Below, one piece after another: positions 16,125-25,081 of a stretch of DNA of 64,000 nt. The stretch's first letter is position 1; each line of letters opens with the position of its first letter. Position numbers and translations under genes: made by a program. Under the pieces are notes generated by a model that saw only the letters and a list, made by a program, of their open reading frames with translations, had not been told where the DNA came from and did no database searches. Source of the DNA: DASXMT01 sp963803065 (GTDB lineage Bacteria > Actinomycetota > Acidimicrobiia > Acidimicrobiales > RAAP-2). Where the stretch lies: contig CAWDKW010000008.1 in assembly GCA_963803065.1 (NCBI GenBank), positions 186,001 to 250,000 of the forward strand. The letters run 5' to 3'.

Positions 16125-17266
16125 CAGCGCCCCGATCGTTGTTCGCCGACCAGCTCCCGCCGCTCGACGTCTCCGGCCGGTTGGACCGCCTGCGGGAGGC
16201 CCTGCCCGCGGCCGGTGTCGGTGGCCTCTTGGTCACCGCACCGGCCAACATCCGCTGGTTGACCGGATTCACCGGGTCGGCCGGCTTGTTGCTGGTGACC
16301 CCGGACCGAGCCCTCCTGACCTCCGACGGGCGCTATCGGACCCAGTCGGAGGAGCAGGTCGCCGAGGCCGGAGCGGCCGAAGCCGTCGACATCGCCATCG
16401 GTGGCGTCCAGGCCCAGCGAGACGCCGTGGTGACGGCGTGGGGCGAGGCCGCGAACCTCGGACTCGAGGCGGACGACGTGACCTGGTCGAAGCAGCGGGC
16501 ATGGGACGAGGCATTCGGCGCGGGGGTGTCGCTGGTCCCCACCCGCGGCTGCGTCGAGGCCCTCCGCCTGGTCAAGGACGCCGGCGAGGTGGCCCGGATG
16601 GAGCGGGCGGCTGCGATCGCCGACGACGCCCTCGCGTCGGTGACGCCGCTGCTGGCCCGGGCCGAGGCCGAGTCGGTCACCGAGGCGTTCCTGGCCGCGG
16701 CCCTCGATCACGCCATGCGGGCACGCGGGGCAGAGGACAGCGCCTTTGAGACGATCGTGGCCTCCGGTCCGAATTCGGCCAAGCCCCATGGCCGACCCGG
16801 TGAGCGCCGGATCCGGGCCGGCGACCCGGTGGTGATCGACTTCGGAGCCGTCTACGAGGGCTATCGCTCGGATATGACCCGGACGTTCTGCATCGGGGGT
16901 GAACCCACCGGCGAGCTCGCTCGGGTCTTCTCGGTGGTGGCCGAGAGCCAGCGGGTCGGGGTGGCCGCGGTCGGCCCCGGGGTGGTGGCCGGCGACGTGG
17001 ATCGCGCCTGCCGGGACGTGATCGCCGAGGCCGGCTGGGCCGAGCGCTTCGAACACGGGACGGGCCACGGCGTGGGTCTCGACATCCACGAGGCGCCGTC
17101 GGTCGGGCCAGGGGCAACTGCTATCCTCACACCTGGCGTCGTCGCCACCGTGGAGCCCGGGGTCTACCTGGCGGGCGTGGGTGGGGTCAGGATCGAGGAC
17201 ACTCTCGTCGTGGTCGAGGACGGCTGCCGGCCGCTCACCATGTTTCCGAAGGACGTATCGCTCTGA
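16121..17266 (+). CDS. pepQ: M24 family Xaa-Pro aminopeptidase/dipeptidase
   Basis: A 381-residue pita-bread metallopeptidase. The creatinase-like N-domain (about 1-130) includes NIRWLTGFTGSAG. The catalytic domain carries the five metal ligands in DFGAVYEGYRSDMTRTF (two Asp), GTGHGVGLDIHE (His), TVEPGVYL (Glu) and GVRIEDT (Glu). It removes residues before or after proline. Its GTG overlaps the aroQ stop and its TGA overlaps the efp ATG, so it sits inside the coupled run. Immediate precedence to efp is a common actinobacterial order. Confidence 0.93.
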   Translation: MTAPRSLFADQLPPLDVSGRLDRLREALPAAGVGGLLVTAPANIRWLTGFTGSAGLLLVTPDRALLTSDGRYRTQSEEQVAEAGAAEAVDIAIGGVQAQRDAVVTAWGEAANLGLEADDVTWSKQRAWDEAFGAGVSLVPTRGCVEALRLVKDAGEVARMERAAAIADDALASVTPLLARAEAESVTEAFLAAALDHAMRARGAEDSAFETIVASGPNSAKPHGRPGERRIRAGDPVVIDFGAVYEGYRSDMTRTFCIGGEPTGELARVFSVVAESQRVGVAAVGPGVVAGDVDRACRDVIAEAGWAERFEHGTGHGVGLDIHEAPSVGPGATAILTPGVVATVEPGVYLAGVGGVRIEDTLVVVEDGCRPLTMFPKDVSL

Positions 17267-17826
17267 TGGCTGTTTCCACCAACGATCTACGCAACGGCAT
17301 GACCCTCAACCTGCCCGAGGGCCTGTTCTCCGTGGTGGAGTTCCAGCACGTGAAGCCAGGGAAGGGCGGTGCCTTCGTCCGGACCAAGCTGAAGAACGTC
17401 CGCTCGGGGGCGGTGATCGAGCGAACCTATCGGGCCGACGAGAAGCTCGACCAGGCCATCATCGACAAGCGGGCGATGCAGTTCCTGTACCGGGACGGAT
17501 CCGACTACGTGTTCATGGACACCACCTCCTACGAGCAGCTCCAGGTGGCCTCCGATCTGTTGGGCGATGCGGCCAACTACCTGAAAGAGGGGGACGACGC
17601 CGTCCTGCAGTTCTACGACGACGAGATCGTGGGCGTCGATCTCCCCGCCGCGGTGGAGCTCACCGTGGCCGAGACCGAGCCCGGGGTCCAGGGCGACCGA
17701 GTATCCGGTGCTCGCAAACCGGCCACCTTGGAGACCGGCCTGACGTTGCAGGTTCCCCTGTTCGTCGGCCCGGGCGAGAAGATCAAGGTGGACACCCGCT
17801 CGGGCGAGTACCTGACCCGGGCCTGA
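17266..17826 (+). CDS. efp: Translation elongation factor P
   Basis: A 186-residue three-domain beta protein that relieves ribosome stalling on polyproline. The KOW-like domain I begins with ISTNDLRNGM-type sequence, and the tip loop HVKPGKGGAF presents the Lys that some bacteria modify. Domains II and III end in GLTLQVPLFVGPGEKIKVDTRSGEYLTRA. No EpmA/EarP-type modification gene is nearby. The start overlaps the pepQ stop (TGATG). Confidence 0.98.
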   Translation: MAVSTNDLRNGMTLNLPEGLFSVVEFQHVKPGKGGAFVRTKLKNVRSGAVIERTYRADEKLDQAIIDKRAMQFLYRDGSDYVFMDTTSYEQLQVASDLLGDAANYLKEGDDAVLQFYDDEIVGVDLPAAVELTVAETEPGVQGDRVSGARKPATLETGLTLQVPLFVGPGEKIKVDTRSGEYLTRA

Positions 17827-17904
17827 GCCTCGGACGCGGGTGTCGATCGCCCAGTTGGGGCGGCTGCCGACCCGATGGCCCGGCCCAGCCCGAGATCCTC
17901 GACC

Positions 17905-18300
17905 ATGGAATCCGCCCCCCGTCACCAGGCCCGAGAACGGGCCGTGTCCCTCCTCTACGAGGCGGAGCTGAAGAACGACCCGCCGTCGGTGGTCGTGGCC
18001 GCGTTGGCCGTACCGCCCGACGAGTTCACGGTGGCCCTCCTGGCTGCGGTGGAGGAGCACCAGTCCGAGATCGACGCCATGGTGGGGGATGCGGCCATTG
18101 GCTGGGACGTGGACCGGATGGCCGTGATCGATCGCAACGTCCTACGCCTGGCCGTGGCCGAGCTCATCTCGTTCCCCGAGGTGCCCACCGCCGTCGTTCT
18201 CAACGAGGCGGTCGACCTGGCCACGGGCTACTCGACCGACGAGTCGGGAGGCTTCGTGAACGGCATCCTGGCCACCTTGGCCGTGCGGATCCGCAGCTAG
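17905..18300 (+). CDS. nusB: Transcription antitermination factor NusB
   Basis: A 131-residue all-helical protein that pairs with NusE on boxA RNA during rRNA antitermination. The core matches the family: RHQARERAVSLLYEAEL, WDVDRMAVIDRNVLRLAVAEL, PTAVVLNEAVDLATGYSTDESGGFVNGILATLA. The ATG at 17905 starts the conserved part; the 10 residues from 17875 are not conserved. In many actinobacteria nusB is followed by pyrR; here about 10 kb of other genes intervene. Confidence 0.96.
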   Translation: MESAPRHQARERAVSLLYEAELKNDPPSVVVAALAVPPDEFTVALLAAVEEHQSEIDAMVGDAAIGWDVDRMAVIDRNVLRLAVAELISFPEVPTAVVLNEAVDLATGYSTDESGGFVNGILATLAVRIRS

Positions 18301-18307
18301 GGCCTGT

Positions 18308-18336
18308 CATCCCTCCCCTTGGCGGCCAACGGGATG
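18308..18336. terminator. Candidate bidirectional terminator hairpin
   Basis: CATCCC (18308-18313) pairs with GGGATG (18331-18336), and inside it TTGG/CCAA (18319-18322 and 18326-18329) pair around a CGG loop. It lies between the convergent ends of nusB and the CrtC-like gene. There is no T-tract, which is common in such GC-rich genomes. Confidence 0.45.
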
Positions 18337-18345
18337 GGAACGATG

Positions 18346-19488
18346 TCAGTCGACCGAGTACCCGTCGGTGAAGCCGGTGAGCCCGCTCGGCGCATGGGGA
18401 CCGAAGGCCAGCTGTTCGAGGACGCCTGTGCCCTGCTCGTCCCCCATGCGGACCCGGCACAGGGTCTGGATGTGAATCGAAGCCGGGTCGAGCGGGACGA
18501 AGTCGTCAAGGGCAATCGACTCACCCCCGACCTCGAGCGCTCCGTGGTTCCCGCCGTGCCCGAACCTCGGATGGGAGTAGCCGATACCACGCATCCGGAA
18601 TGTGAAGAGCTTCTCGAAGGTGATGCGGGGGAGGGACGTGCCGTCCTTGCGGGTGAGCACGATCGATGCCGACGCCATCTCGCGGCGACCGGGCATCCAC
18701 TGGATCTCGAATTCGCTCCGTCCGAGGTGCTCCGGTTCCGAGCTGTCCGGGAGCAACGGGACGACGAGCGACTGCTCCAGCCACCGCTCACCGTCGGCGC
18801 GCTCGAAGAGGGCGACATGGGTGCAGCAGTCATCGAAGTTCAGAGGAGCCCACAACCAAAAGACCTGTACGGGCGAGGGGTCGAAGTTGGTGGGCGCCTG
18901 CTGGCCGACGCCTCGGACTCCCCAGGAGCGGTCGCGGGTCGCGTAGGTGCGGGCAGGATCGACGGTCACCGTCGTGCCGTCGGGAAGCTCCACGGCTCCC
19001 TCCCAGCTTCCCCACTGCGTCAGCCGGGTGTAGTCCATGATGGGAACGTTGTGGCGGACAATCTGTTGGCGCGGTTCCTCGACGGCCTCGGTACGAGCCC
19101 GAAAGGTGACATCCGCCGCCAGTCCGTGTTCATTCGGCTCCACCACGTAGCGGACGACGCGGAGCGGTTCGACGACCTCGATACGCAGGGGGCCCACCTG
19201 GGTGGTGCGATCGGCGGGCATGCGCCCGGATGCGAACACCGAATGCTGGACGCCATCGTGGACGACGGAGAACGCCCCGTCGATGACGCCGCGGTTCGGG
19301 TAGTGGCCCATGGCCGCGCCGATGAAGAAGGCCCCGTCCCGCTCATAGCCATTGAACCAATACCGGTCGTAATGGTTCGGGTCGGCGGACACCGGCTGCG
19401 CGATCGGAGCGGGCGTCTGGTGGATCGGATAGTCGTCGAACCGGGTGAGCATCGGGATCCGTCCTCGAGTCCTGGATGAGAATTGCAC
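18346..19488 (-). CDS. Conserved CrtC/AttH-like beta-barrel protein, function unknown
   Basis: Up to 380 residues from GTG 19488; a second start, ATG 19452 (MLTRFDDYPIHQ), has a GAGGAC site about 8 nt upstream and gives 368 residues, which I favour slightly. The sequence has features recalling the lipocalin-like AttH/CrtC (hydroxyneurosporene hydratase) group: RYWFNGYERDGAFFIG, RDRSWGVRG and FWLWAPLNFDD. No catalytic claim can be made. It is divergent from two CaiB CoA-transferases, with a 14-bp palindrome between, suggesting a shared lipid or terpenoid acyl-CoA role. Confidence 0.6.
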   Translation of the reverse strand: MQFSSRTRGRIPMLTRFDDYPIHQTPAPIAQPVSADPNHYDRYWFNGYERDGAFFIGAAMGHYPNRGVIDGAFSVVHDGVQHSVFASGRMPADRTTQVGPLRIEVVEPLRVVRYVVEPNEHGLAADVTFRARTEAVEEPRQQIVRHNVPIMDYTRLTQWGSWEGAVELPDGTTVTVDPARTYATRDRSWGVRGVGQQAPTNFDPSPVQVFWLWAPLNFDDCCTHVALFERADGERWLEQSLVVPLLPDSSEPEHLGRSEFEIQWMPGRREMASASIVLTRKDGTSLPRITFEKLFTFRMRGIGYSHPRFGHGGNHGALEVGGESIALDDFVPLDPASIHIQTLCRVRMGDEQGTGVLEQLAFGPHAPSGLTGFTDGYSVD

Positions 19489-19489
19489 G

Positions 19490-19503
19490 TGAGGATATCC
19501 TCA
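19490..19503. promoter_or_regulatory. Perfect 14-bp palindrome, candidate operator
   Basis: TGAGGATATCCTCA is its own reverse complement. It sits in the 135-bp gap between the CrtC-like gene and the CaiB pair, right at the 5' end of the former, a typical place for a dimeric repressor such as a TetR or MarR protein. No regulator gene is adjacent. Confidence 0.55.
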
Positions 19504-19623
19504 TCAGGCAGATCGAATGCTGCGAGGACCCACGGGCGGGAATGGTCGTGGTGGCCGCGTCCCGGCCGAGGGAGACCGAAGGCCGGGAGTGGGCTGGACG
19601 ATGGGTAGCGAAGGGGTTGGTCG

Positions 19624-20863
19624 GTGTCTGGCAAGGCGTTAGACGGACTGCGGGTCTGTGATCTCGGCGGCCAGCTGGCCGGTGCGGGCGCCACCCGCTA
19701 TCTGGCCGGTTTCGGGGCGGAGATCATACGCGTCGAGGATCCGATCACCGAGGGGGGATGGGACATCGTCCGGGGCGCGGCCCCCCATGTCGATGATCGA
19801 CGGGGTGTCGAATTCGGCGGAGGATTCAACAACCACAACGTGGGAAAGCGCGGCGTGACCATCAATCTCCGGGCCGAGAAGGGCAAAAAGCTCCTTCGCG
19901 ACCTCATTCGAGTCTCCGACATCGTGACCGAGAACTTTGCCGCCGGTGTGTTCGCCCGCATGGGGTTCTCCTATGAGGACCTGTGTGACATTCGTCCCGA
20001 CGTCATCTACGTTTCGAACTGCGGCTTCGGCCAGACCGGGCCCTACAGCACCTACCGAACATGGGGACCGATCGTGCAGGCATGCTCGGGACTTACCTTC
20101 ACGAGCGCCCTGCGCGATCACGAGCCGGCCGGCTGGGGCTACTCGTACATGGACCACATGGGCGCCAACTACATGGCGATGGCCATCCTTGCCGCGGTGT
20201 TGCATCGGAACAGGACCGGTGAAGGCCAATGGGTGGACATATCCTGCACCGAGGTCGCAGGCACGCTGACCGGCTCGGACATGCTCGACGCGTCAGCGAA
20301 CGGTCGTGCTCGCCGTCAGGTCGGTTCGGTCGATTCGAATCGAAATCGGAACCCGGCGATGGTCCCTCATGGGATCTATCCCTCCCGCGGAGAGGACGAG
20401 TGGATCGCGATCGCGTGTCGCCACGATGACGATTGGGACGCACTGTGTGCGGTGGCACAGGAAGGGTGGGAGGACCCGGGAGGACCTCAAGGACCTCACC
20501 GGTCGCCTGGAAGCGCAGGACGAGCTGGACGCACTGATCGCCGCCTGGACCCGGCGTCATGATCGGCATCGGCTGGCCGAGGTCCTCGTCCGCACGGGGG
20601 TGCCGGCCTCGATCGTGGCATCGCCCGAGGAACGAATCGATCATGATCGGGTGACGGCGGAGTGGGGACTGTGGCCAACGGTTCATCACCCCGAGATGGG
20701 TGCGGTCAGAGTGGACGGGCTCCCCGTCCATCTCACCCGAACCGACTGGGAGTTCGACCGAGCAGCGCCTTGCTTGGGTCAGGACAACGAGTACGTGTTC
20801 GGCGACCTCCTCGGGATGTCGAAGGACGCCCTCAGCGACCTGCGCTCCGAGCAGGTGATATGA
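19624..20863 (+). CDS. CaiB/BaiF CoA-transferase, first of a pair (frameshifted near 20476)
   Basis: Class III CoA-transferases move CoA between carboxylic acids. The N-terminal part shows LDGLRVCDLGGQLAGAGATRYLAGFGAEIIRVE, NKRGVTINL-type NVGKRGVTINLRAEKGKKLL, IVTENFAAGV and VSNCGFGQTGPYS. The frame from GTG 19624 is lost after GWEDP at about 20476; the next frame continues with EDLKDLTGRLEAQDELDALI and the normal C-terminus to 20863. The span is 3n+1, so removing one base in the CCCGGG at about 20476-20481 restores a roughly 412-residue enzyme. It could be a recent pseudogene or a sequencing error. Confidence 0.8.
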
Positions 20864-22155
20864 GACGGCACGTCGGCGCCGACGAAACGGACGACGGCGA
20901 GACGGACCAGATGGGCGGGGGGGACGGGCCGCTCCAGGGCATCCGGGTCGTCGAATTGGCCAGTTTCCACGGCGCCCCTGCCGGCAAGCTTCTCGGCGAC
21001 CTGGGGGCCGACGTCGTGGTCGTCGAACCGCCCGGCGGCCATCGGGGCCGGTCGGTGGGGCCATTTCTCGACGACAGGCCGAGCCCCGAGACGAGCCTGT
21101 GGTGGTGGAGCTACAACACGTCGAAGAAGGGCCTCGTTCTGGACCTCGAGACCGGGAAGGATCGGGACACGCTCACGAGCCTGTTGACCCAGTCGGACGT
21201 CTTCCTCGAAGCAGAGACGCCGGGGTCGCTCGATGCCTTGGGCATCGAGCGGGCACGGTTGACCAACAGCGTGCCCGGCCTGATCTGGGTCTCGATCGCC
21301 CCCTTCGGTCGGTCGGGTCACGGCGAGCACCGGCCGATCACCGATCTCACGCTGATGGCCGGTGCGGGGCCGGTGTGGAACTGCGGGTATGACGACCACT
21401 CGTTGCCTCCGGTGCGGGGCGCCGGCTACCAGTCCATGAACGTCGCCTCGATCCATGCGGTACTGGGGACCCTGGTGGCCCTCGTCCACCGCGACGCGAC
21501 CGGGGAGGGACAGCAGGTCGATATCAATGTGCACGCGGCGCTGAACGTGACCACCGAGGTCGGCTCGTACTCGTGGTTGGTGGCACGCGAGACGGTCCGC
21601 CGGCAGACCGGGCGCCATGCCTCGACCGTGCCCACGGCCCCGACTCAGGTACTGGCCGCCGATGGGAACTATGTGGTCCTCGGCTTTCCGCCGCGCGCCG
21701 CCGACGACTACCGGTCCATCCTCGCGTGGTTGGACGATCTCGGCCTGGGGGGCAGCTTCCCTGATCGGGTCCTCTTGGAGATGGCCGTCGAGCGAGGCGG
21801 GGTGAGGATCACCGACCTCGGACAGGATCCCGTGGCCATGGAGATCTGGAACGCGGGGAGGGCGGCCATGGCAATGATCGCCGCCCATCTCACCGCTCAG
21901 GAGTCCTTCGAGGGCTTCCAGAGACGGGGCATCGTCTGCGGGGTCGTCAACGCCCCCGAAGACCTCCTGACCGACGAGCATTCGATCGCCAGAGGGTTTC
22001 CGGTGGCCGTCCACCACGACGACATCGGGCGGGCGTTCACGTACCCGGGGGCGCCGGTGAAGTTCGGACGATCCCCGTGGCGGATCTCCTCGCGGGCTCC
22101 TCACGTGGACGAGCACCGGAACGAATTGATGGGGCGGGTCACCGCCCGCGGGTGA
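20860..22155 (+). CDS. CaiB/BaiF CoA-transferase, second of a pair
   Basis: A 431-residue class III CoA-transferase. Motifs are LQGIRVVELASFHGAPAGKLLGDLGADVVVVEPPGG, YNTSKKGLVLDLET, FLEAETPGSLDALGI, WVSIAPFGRSG and QQVDINVHAALN. The usual catalytic Asp position after the PxTxDxxxM-type stretch is altered compared with the first copy, which suggests division of labour in a heteromer as in some BbsEF-like pairs; this is inference. The ATG overlaps the upstream stop (ATGA), so the two are probably translated together. Confidence 0.85.
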   Translation: MRRHVGADETDDGETDQMGGGDGPLQGIRVVELASFHGAPAGKLLGDLGADVVVVEPPGGHRGRSVGPFLDDRPSPETSLWWWSYNTSKKGLVLDLETGKDRDTLTSLLTQSDVFLEAETPGSLDALGIERARLTNSVPGLIWVSIAPFGRSGHGEHRPITDLTLMAGAGPVWNCGYDDHSLPPVRGAGYQSMNVASIHAVLGTLVALVHRDATGEGQQVDINVHAALNVTTEVGSYSWLVARETVRRQTGRHASTVPTAPTQVLAADGNYVVLGFPPRAADDYRSILAWLDDLGLGGSFPDRVLLEMAVERGGVRITDLGQDPVAMEIWNAGRAAMAMIAAHLTAQESFEGFQRRGIVCGVVNAPEDLLTDEHSIARGFPVAVHHDDIGRAFTYPGAPVKFGRSPWRISSRAPHVDEHRNELMGRVTARG

Positions 22156-22230
22156 ACCCGGGCCGGTCGCTGCTCGGGGCCAGAGCCGCTCGTGGCAGAG
22201 AGCCGGTGACGGCTGGGTTCGCCTCCTTTC

Positions 22231-24093
22231 TCAGCCTCCGGTTGCGATCTTGCTGAAGTTGCCGCCACTGCCGCCACCGAGGCCACCGCCGCCACCACCG
22301 AGGCCACCTCCACCGAAGCCACCTCCACCGAAGCCACCTCCACCGAAGCCACCTCCACCGAACCCACCTCCGCCGAGGCCGCGGGTCGACGAGCTCGTGC
22401 TCGAGGCCGGAACGGGCTGGGAGAGATCGGCCAGGATGACCGGCGTCCCCTTGGCCACCCCCGAGGTCACCTGGGTGTAGGTGCGGCCAACCACGCCGAC
22501 GGAGATGAACGTGCGGGCCTCCTGGCCCGAGTGCTCCACGAACACGTATGAGCGGGTACCCGAGGTGTGGACGGCTGAGGTGGGCACGGCCAATGCGTTG
22601 GGCGCTTCACGCAGGACGACCTGTACCTGGGCGCTGGACCCGGCTGCGATGCCGTGGGACCCGGCCACGAGGCTGACGATCAGGGGGTAGGTGTAACTGG
22701 ACGCGCTCACGTCTACGGGGCCGACCCGAGAGACGGTTCCGGCCACGGTGCCGGCTACCCCGTTGACGGTCACCGTTGCCTGATCGCCAACCTTCACCTG
22801 GGGGGCCTGGGTGCTGGAGAGCGAGGCGGTAGCCTGATAGCTCCCAGCGTTGATGATGGTGATCGCGTCGGTGCTCGAGCCAGCAGTCACCGTCTGGCCG
22901 GTGGTGAGCGTGACCGAAGCGACGGTGCCGCTGATCGGGCTGGTGAGCTGGGCGTTGGCCAGTCCTTGCTGCGCTTCGATCAGCGAGGCCGTCGCCGTGT
23001 CGATCGCAGCCTGGTCTGTGGCCAACTGCTGGGCGCTGTTGGTGGCCGTGGCCCCCGAGCCGGTCGTCCCGGAACCGCCCGTTCCGGCGCCGCCGGCGCC
23101 GCCCGACCCAGAGCTGCCGCCGGTGCCGGTGCGGCTTGTGGTTCCGCTGCTACCCGATGACCCGGCTCCGCTGGTCGATCCCGACCCGACCCGCAGAGCA
23201 CCCGACCCACCCGGAGCTCCCGACCCGCTGGCCCCGGTTCCCGAACTACCGCCCGATCCTCCCGAACCACCGCCCGACCCCGATGTGCTGTTCGAGGCCA
23301 GCACCTGGGCCAGCGTGCTCTCGGCGGCGGCAACGGCCTTCTGGTCGGTCGTGACTTGTTGTTGGGCGGCCAGAGACTGGCTGAGCGCGGTGGTGCACGC
23401 CGCCGAGTCAGCGGTCGGCGTAGTCACGGAGGGCGCCGTGGTCGAGGTGCTCGAGGAAGGCGTGCTCGAAGAAGGCGTGCTCGCAGGGGTCGTGGTCGTG
23501 GCGCACGCCGCCTGGGCCTGAGCCAACGCGGTCGCGGCCGTGGCCGAGTCGGCGTCGGCAGCCTGTTGGGCGTTCACCACCGCCTGCTGGGCCTCGGCCA
23601 AGGTGGGCAGGCCGTTCGCCGCAGTGAGGTACGCGGCGGTCGTGGCCGCGGCTCCGGTCGTCGACTGGGTGCCGGCGGTGGCCGGGGAGCTCGAAGGCGA
23701 GCTCGACGACTGGGACGACTCGTCCTCGGACAGCTTGGCCTGTGCCGAGGTCAGGGTCGACTGAGCCGACGACACGGATTGGGCCAGCGTGGTGGTGTCC
23801 AGTGCGGCCAGGGTCTGTCCGGCCGCGACCTGTTGGCCCACGGCCACGTTCACGGCCGTCACGGTGCCGGCCACCTGGAAGTCGGCCGTGGCCTGGCTCA
23901 CGGGGTCGGCGTTCCCGGGGACGGTGAGCGTCTGCCGTACCGAGGCAATCGAGGCGAGAGCGGTCCGGTAGCCCGTCGCACCCGATGCCCCGGTGGCCCA
24001 CAGCGTCACGCCGGCGACGGCCCCGGCCAGGACGATGGCGGCGACCCCGATCGTCCAGTGGCGGCGCCTGCCGGGCCGGGCGGGGTCAACCAC
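22231..24093 (-). CDS. HlyD/MacA-type efflux adaptor with glycine-rich tail
   Basis: A 620-residue protein with one N-terminal transmembrane helix (about 15-35) and a biotinyl-lipoyl-like half (GTVTAVNVAVGQQVAAGQTLAALD). A very long helical-hairpin region follows, filled with Ser/Thr/Ala and Gly/Ser low-complexity sequence (about 130-330). Then come the second lipoyl half (PISGTVASVTLTTGQTV), a beta-barrel domain and a tail of repeated GGGGF pentapeptides. Adaptors of this type couple to MacB-like ABC permeases. It is the last gene of a minus-strand cluster and overlaps the DUF5666 gene by 8 bp. Confidence 0.85.
   Translation of the reverse strand: MVDPARPGRRRHWTIGVAAIVLAGAVAGVTLWATGASGATGYRTALASIASVRQTLTVPGNADPVSQATADFQVAGTVTAVNVAVGQQVAAGQTLAALDTTTLAQSVSSAQSTLTSAQAKLSEDESSQSSSSPSSSPATAGTQSTTGAAATTAAYLTAANGLPTLAEAQQAVVNAQQAADADSATAATALAQAQAACATTTTPASTPSSSTPSSSTSTTAPSVTTPTADSAACTTALSQSLAAQQQVTTDQKAVAAAESTLAQVLASNSTSGSGGGSGGSGGSSGTGASGSGAPGGSGALRVGSGSTSGAGSSGSSGTTSRTGTGGSSGSGGAGGAGTGGSGTTGSGATATNSAQQLATDQAAIDTATASLIEAQQGLANAQLTSPISGTVASVTLTTGQTVTAGSSTDAITIINAGSYQATASLSSTQAPQVKVGDQATVTVNGVAGTVAGTVSRVGPVDVSASSYTYPLIVSLVAGSHGIAAGSSAQVQVVLREAPNALAVPTSAVHTSGTRSYVFVEHSGQEARTFISVGVVGRTYTQVTSGVAKGTPVILADLSQPVPASSTSSSTRGLGGGGFGGGGFGGGGFGGGGFGGGGLGGGGGGLGGGSGGNFSKIATGG
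22290..22376. repeat. 15-bp repeats coding (GGGGF)n in the first HlyD tail
   Basis: In-frame 15-bp units (plus-strand form CCGAAGCCACCTCCA) occur about four times between roughly 22314 and 22376, with related shorter units nearby. They encode Gly-Gly-Gly-Gly-Phe. Confidence 0.85.
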
Positions 24094-24982
24094 CTGACGC
24101 CCCGCCGCGGAATCCGGTCGTGCAGGTCAGCCCTCCGGTCGAGGTGATCCGGACGGTGGTGGCGCTCACCGCGCCGGTCGAGCTGGTGGTCCCGCCCGCG
24201 GTGACACAATCACCGACGGCCAGGTTGGACGCCGCCGCCGGCTGTTGCTCGGAGTACGTCGTCGAGGAGGTGATGGTGACCTTGAACGTCGTGGTCTTGA
24301 GGGTCGGTCGCTTCTTCGAGGAGTTGCCCGACGGCTTGGTGTTCCTGGAGATGCTGGCCGAGGAGATACCGGAGATCGTCAGCTTGTCCGACCCGACCGA
24401 CGTCACCTTGCCGCTGGCAAAGCCGGTGTTGCCCGACCCGCCGAAGCCGCCGCGTCCAGCGCCCGGGAACCCTCCGGTCCGGCCGCCCGGACGCCCACCG
24501 TTGGCGCCGCCGGGAGGCGCACCGCCGCCAGGGCGGCCGCCGCCCCCGAATCCGCCCCTGAACCCATTACCACTACCAGTCGTGCAACTCCCCGACGTGG
24601 GCTGGCTGATCGACACCGTCTTGGCCGTGATCGTGCCCTTGGACGACGTCCCGCTCACGCTGACGCAGTCGCCGGCGGCCACCGAGGAGGCGAGGACGGT
24701 GGCGGTCTGGGTGAAGGTGGTCGAGGGCGTCCAGCTCACCGTGACCTGGCCACTCTGGGGGTTCTGGACCTCCATGGTCGAGCCCGAGAGGGCGGCCACC
24801 GAACCCGAGGTGAACGGGAACCCGCCGCCCCCGGCGGGGGTCGTGGCTGCGCCGGCCACGCCGGCCACGCCGGCCACGCCGGCCACGCCGGCCACGCCGG
24901 CCACGGTCAGGCTGGCGGTGACGGCGACGGCGGCCGTGGTGGCCAGGACGGTCCGGCGCCTGTGCGAGCTGGGGTGAATCAC
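24086..24982 (-). CDS. Secreted glycine-rich protein with two DUF5666-like domains
   Basis: A 298-residue exported protein. The signal peptide (about 1-46) has a basic n-region and a hydrophobic core built of VAG triplets, ending AGA-AT. Two similar small beta domains (about 60-135 and 185-290) share the pattern SGxVxxxxxxxxTxSx, the phrase VAAGDCVSVSG/LAVGDCVTAGG and a terminal C-T-T-G, with one Cys pair each. They are joined by a Gly/Pro/Arg/Phe-rich linker. DUF5666 is a beta domain of unknown role often found beside efflux genes. The start is a GTG with AAGGAG 9 nt upstream. Confidence 0.75.
   Translation of the reverse strand: MIHPSSHRRRTVLATTAAVAVTASLTVAGVAGVAGVAGVAGVAGAATTPAGGGGFPFTSGSVAALSGSTMEVQNPQSGQVTVSWTPSTTFTQTATVLASSVAAGDCVSVSGTSSKGTITAKTVSISQPTSGSCTTGSGNGFRGGFGGGGRPGGGAPPGGANGGRPGGRTGGFPGAGRGGFGGSGNTGFASGKVTSVGSDKLTISGISSASISRNTKPSGNSSKKRPTLKTTTFKVTITSSTTYSEQQPAAASNLAVGDCVTAGGTTSSTGAVSATTVRITSTGGLTCTTGFRGGASGG
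24856..24905. repeat. 9-bp tandem repeat inside a signal peptide
   Basis: Consecutive copies of GGCCACGCC (plus strand) encode repeated Val-Ala-Gly in the hydrophobic core of the DUF5666 protein's signal peptide. Confidence 0.9.
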
Positions 24983-25081
24983 GGTGTCGTGCTCTCCTTC
25001 TGTTCCTTCATCGTTGATATGGGTTCGCGATGCGGTCGACCTGGGACGATCCGCGGTCGATCAGGGTCAACTCGCCCGTGG

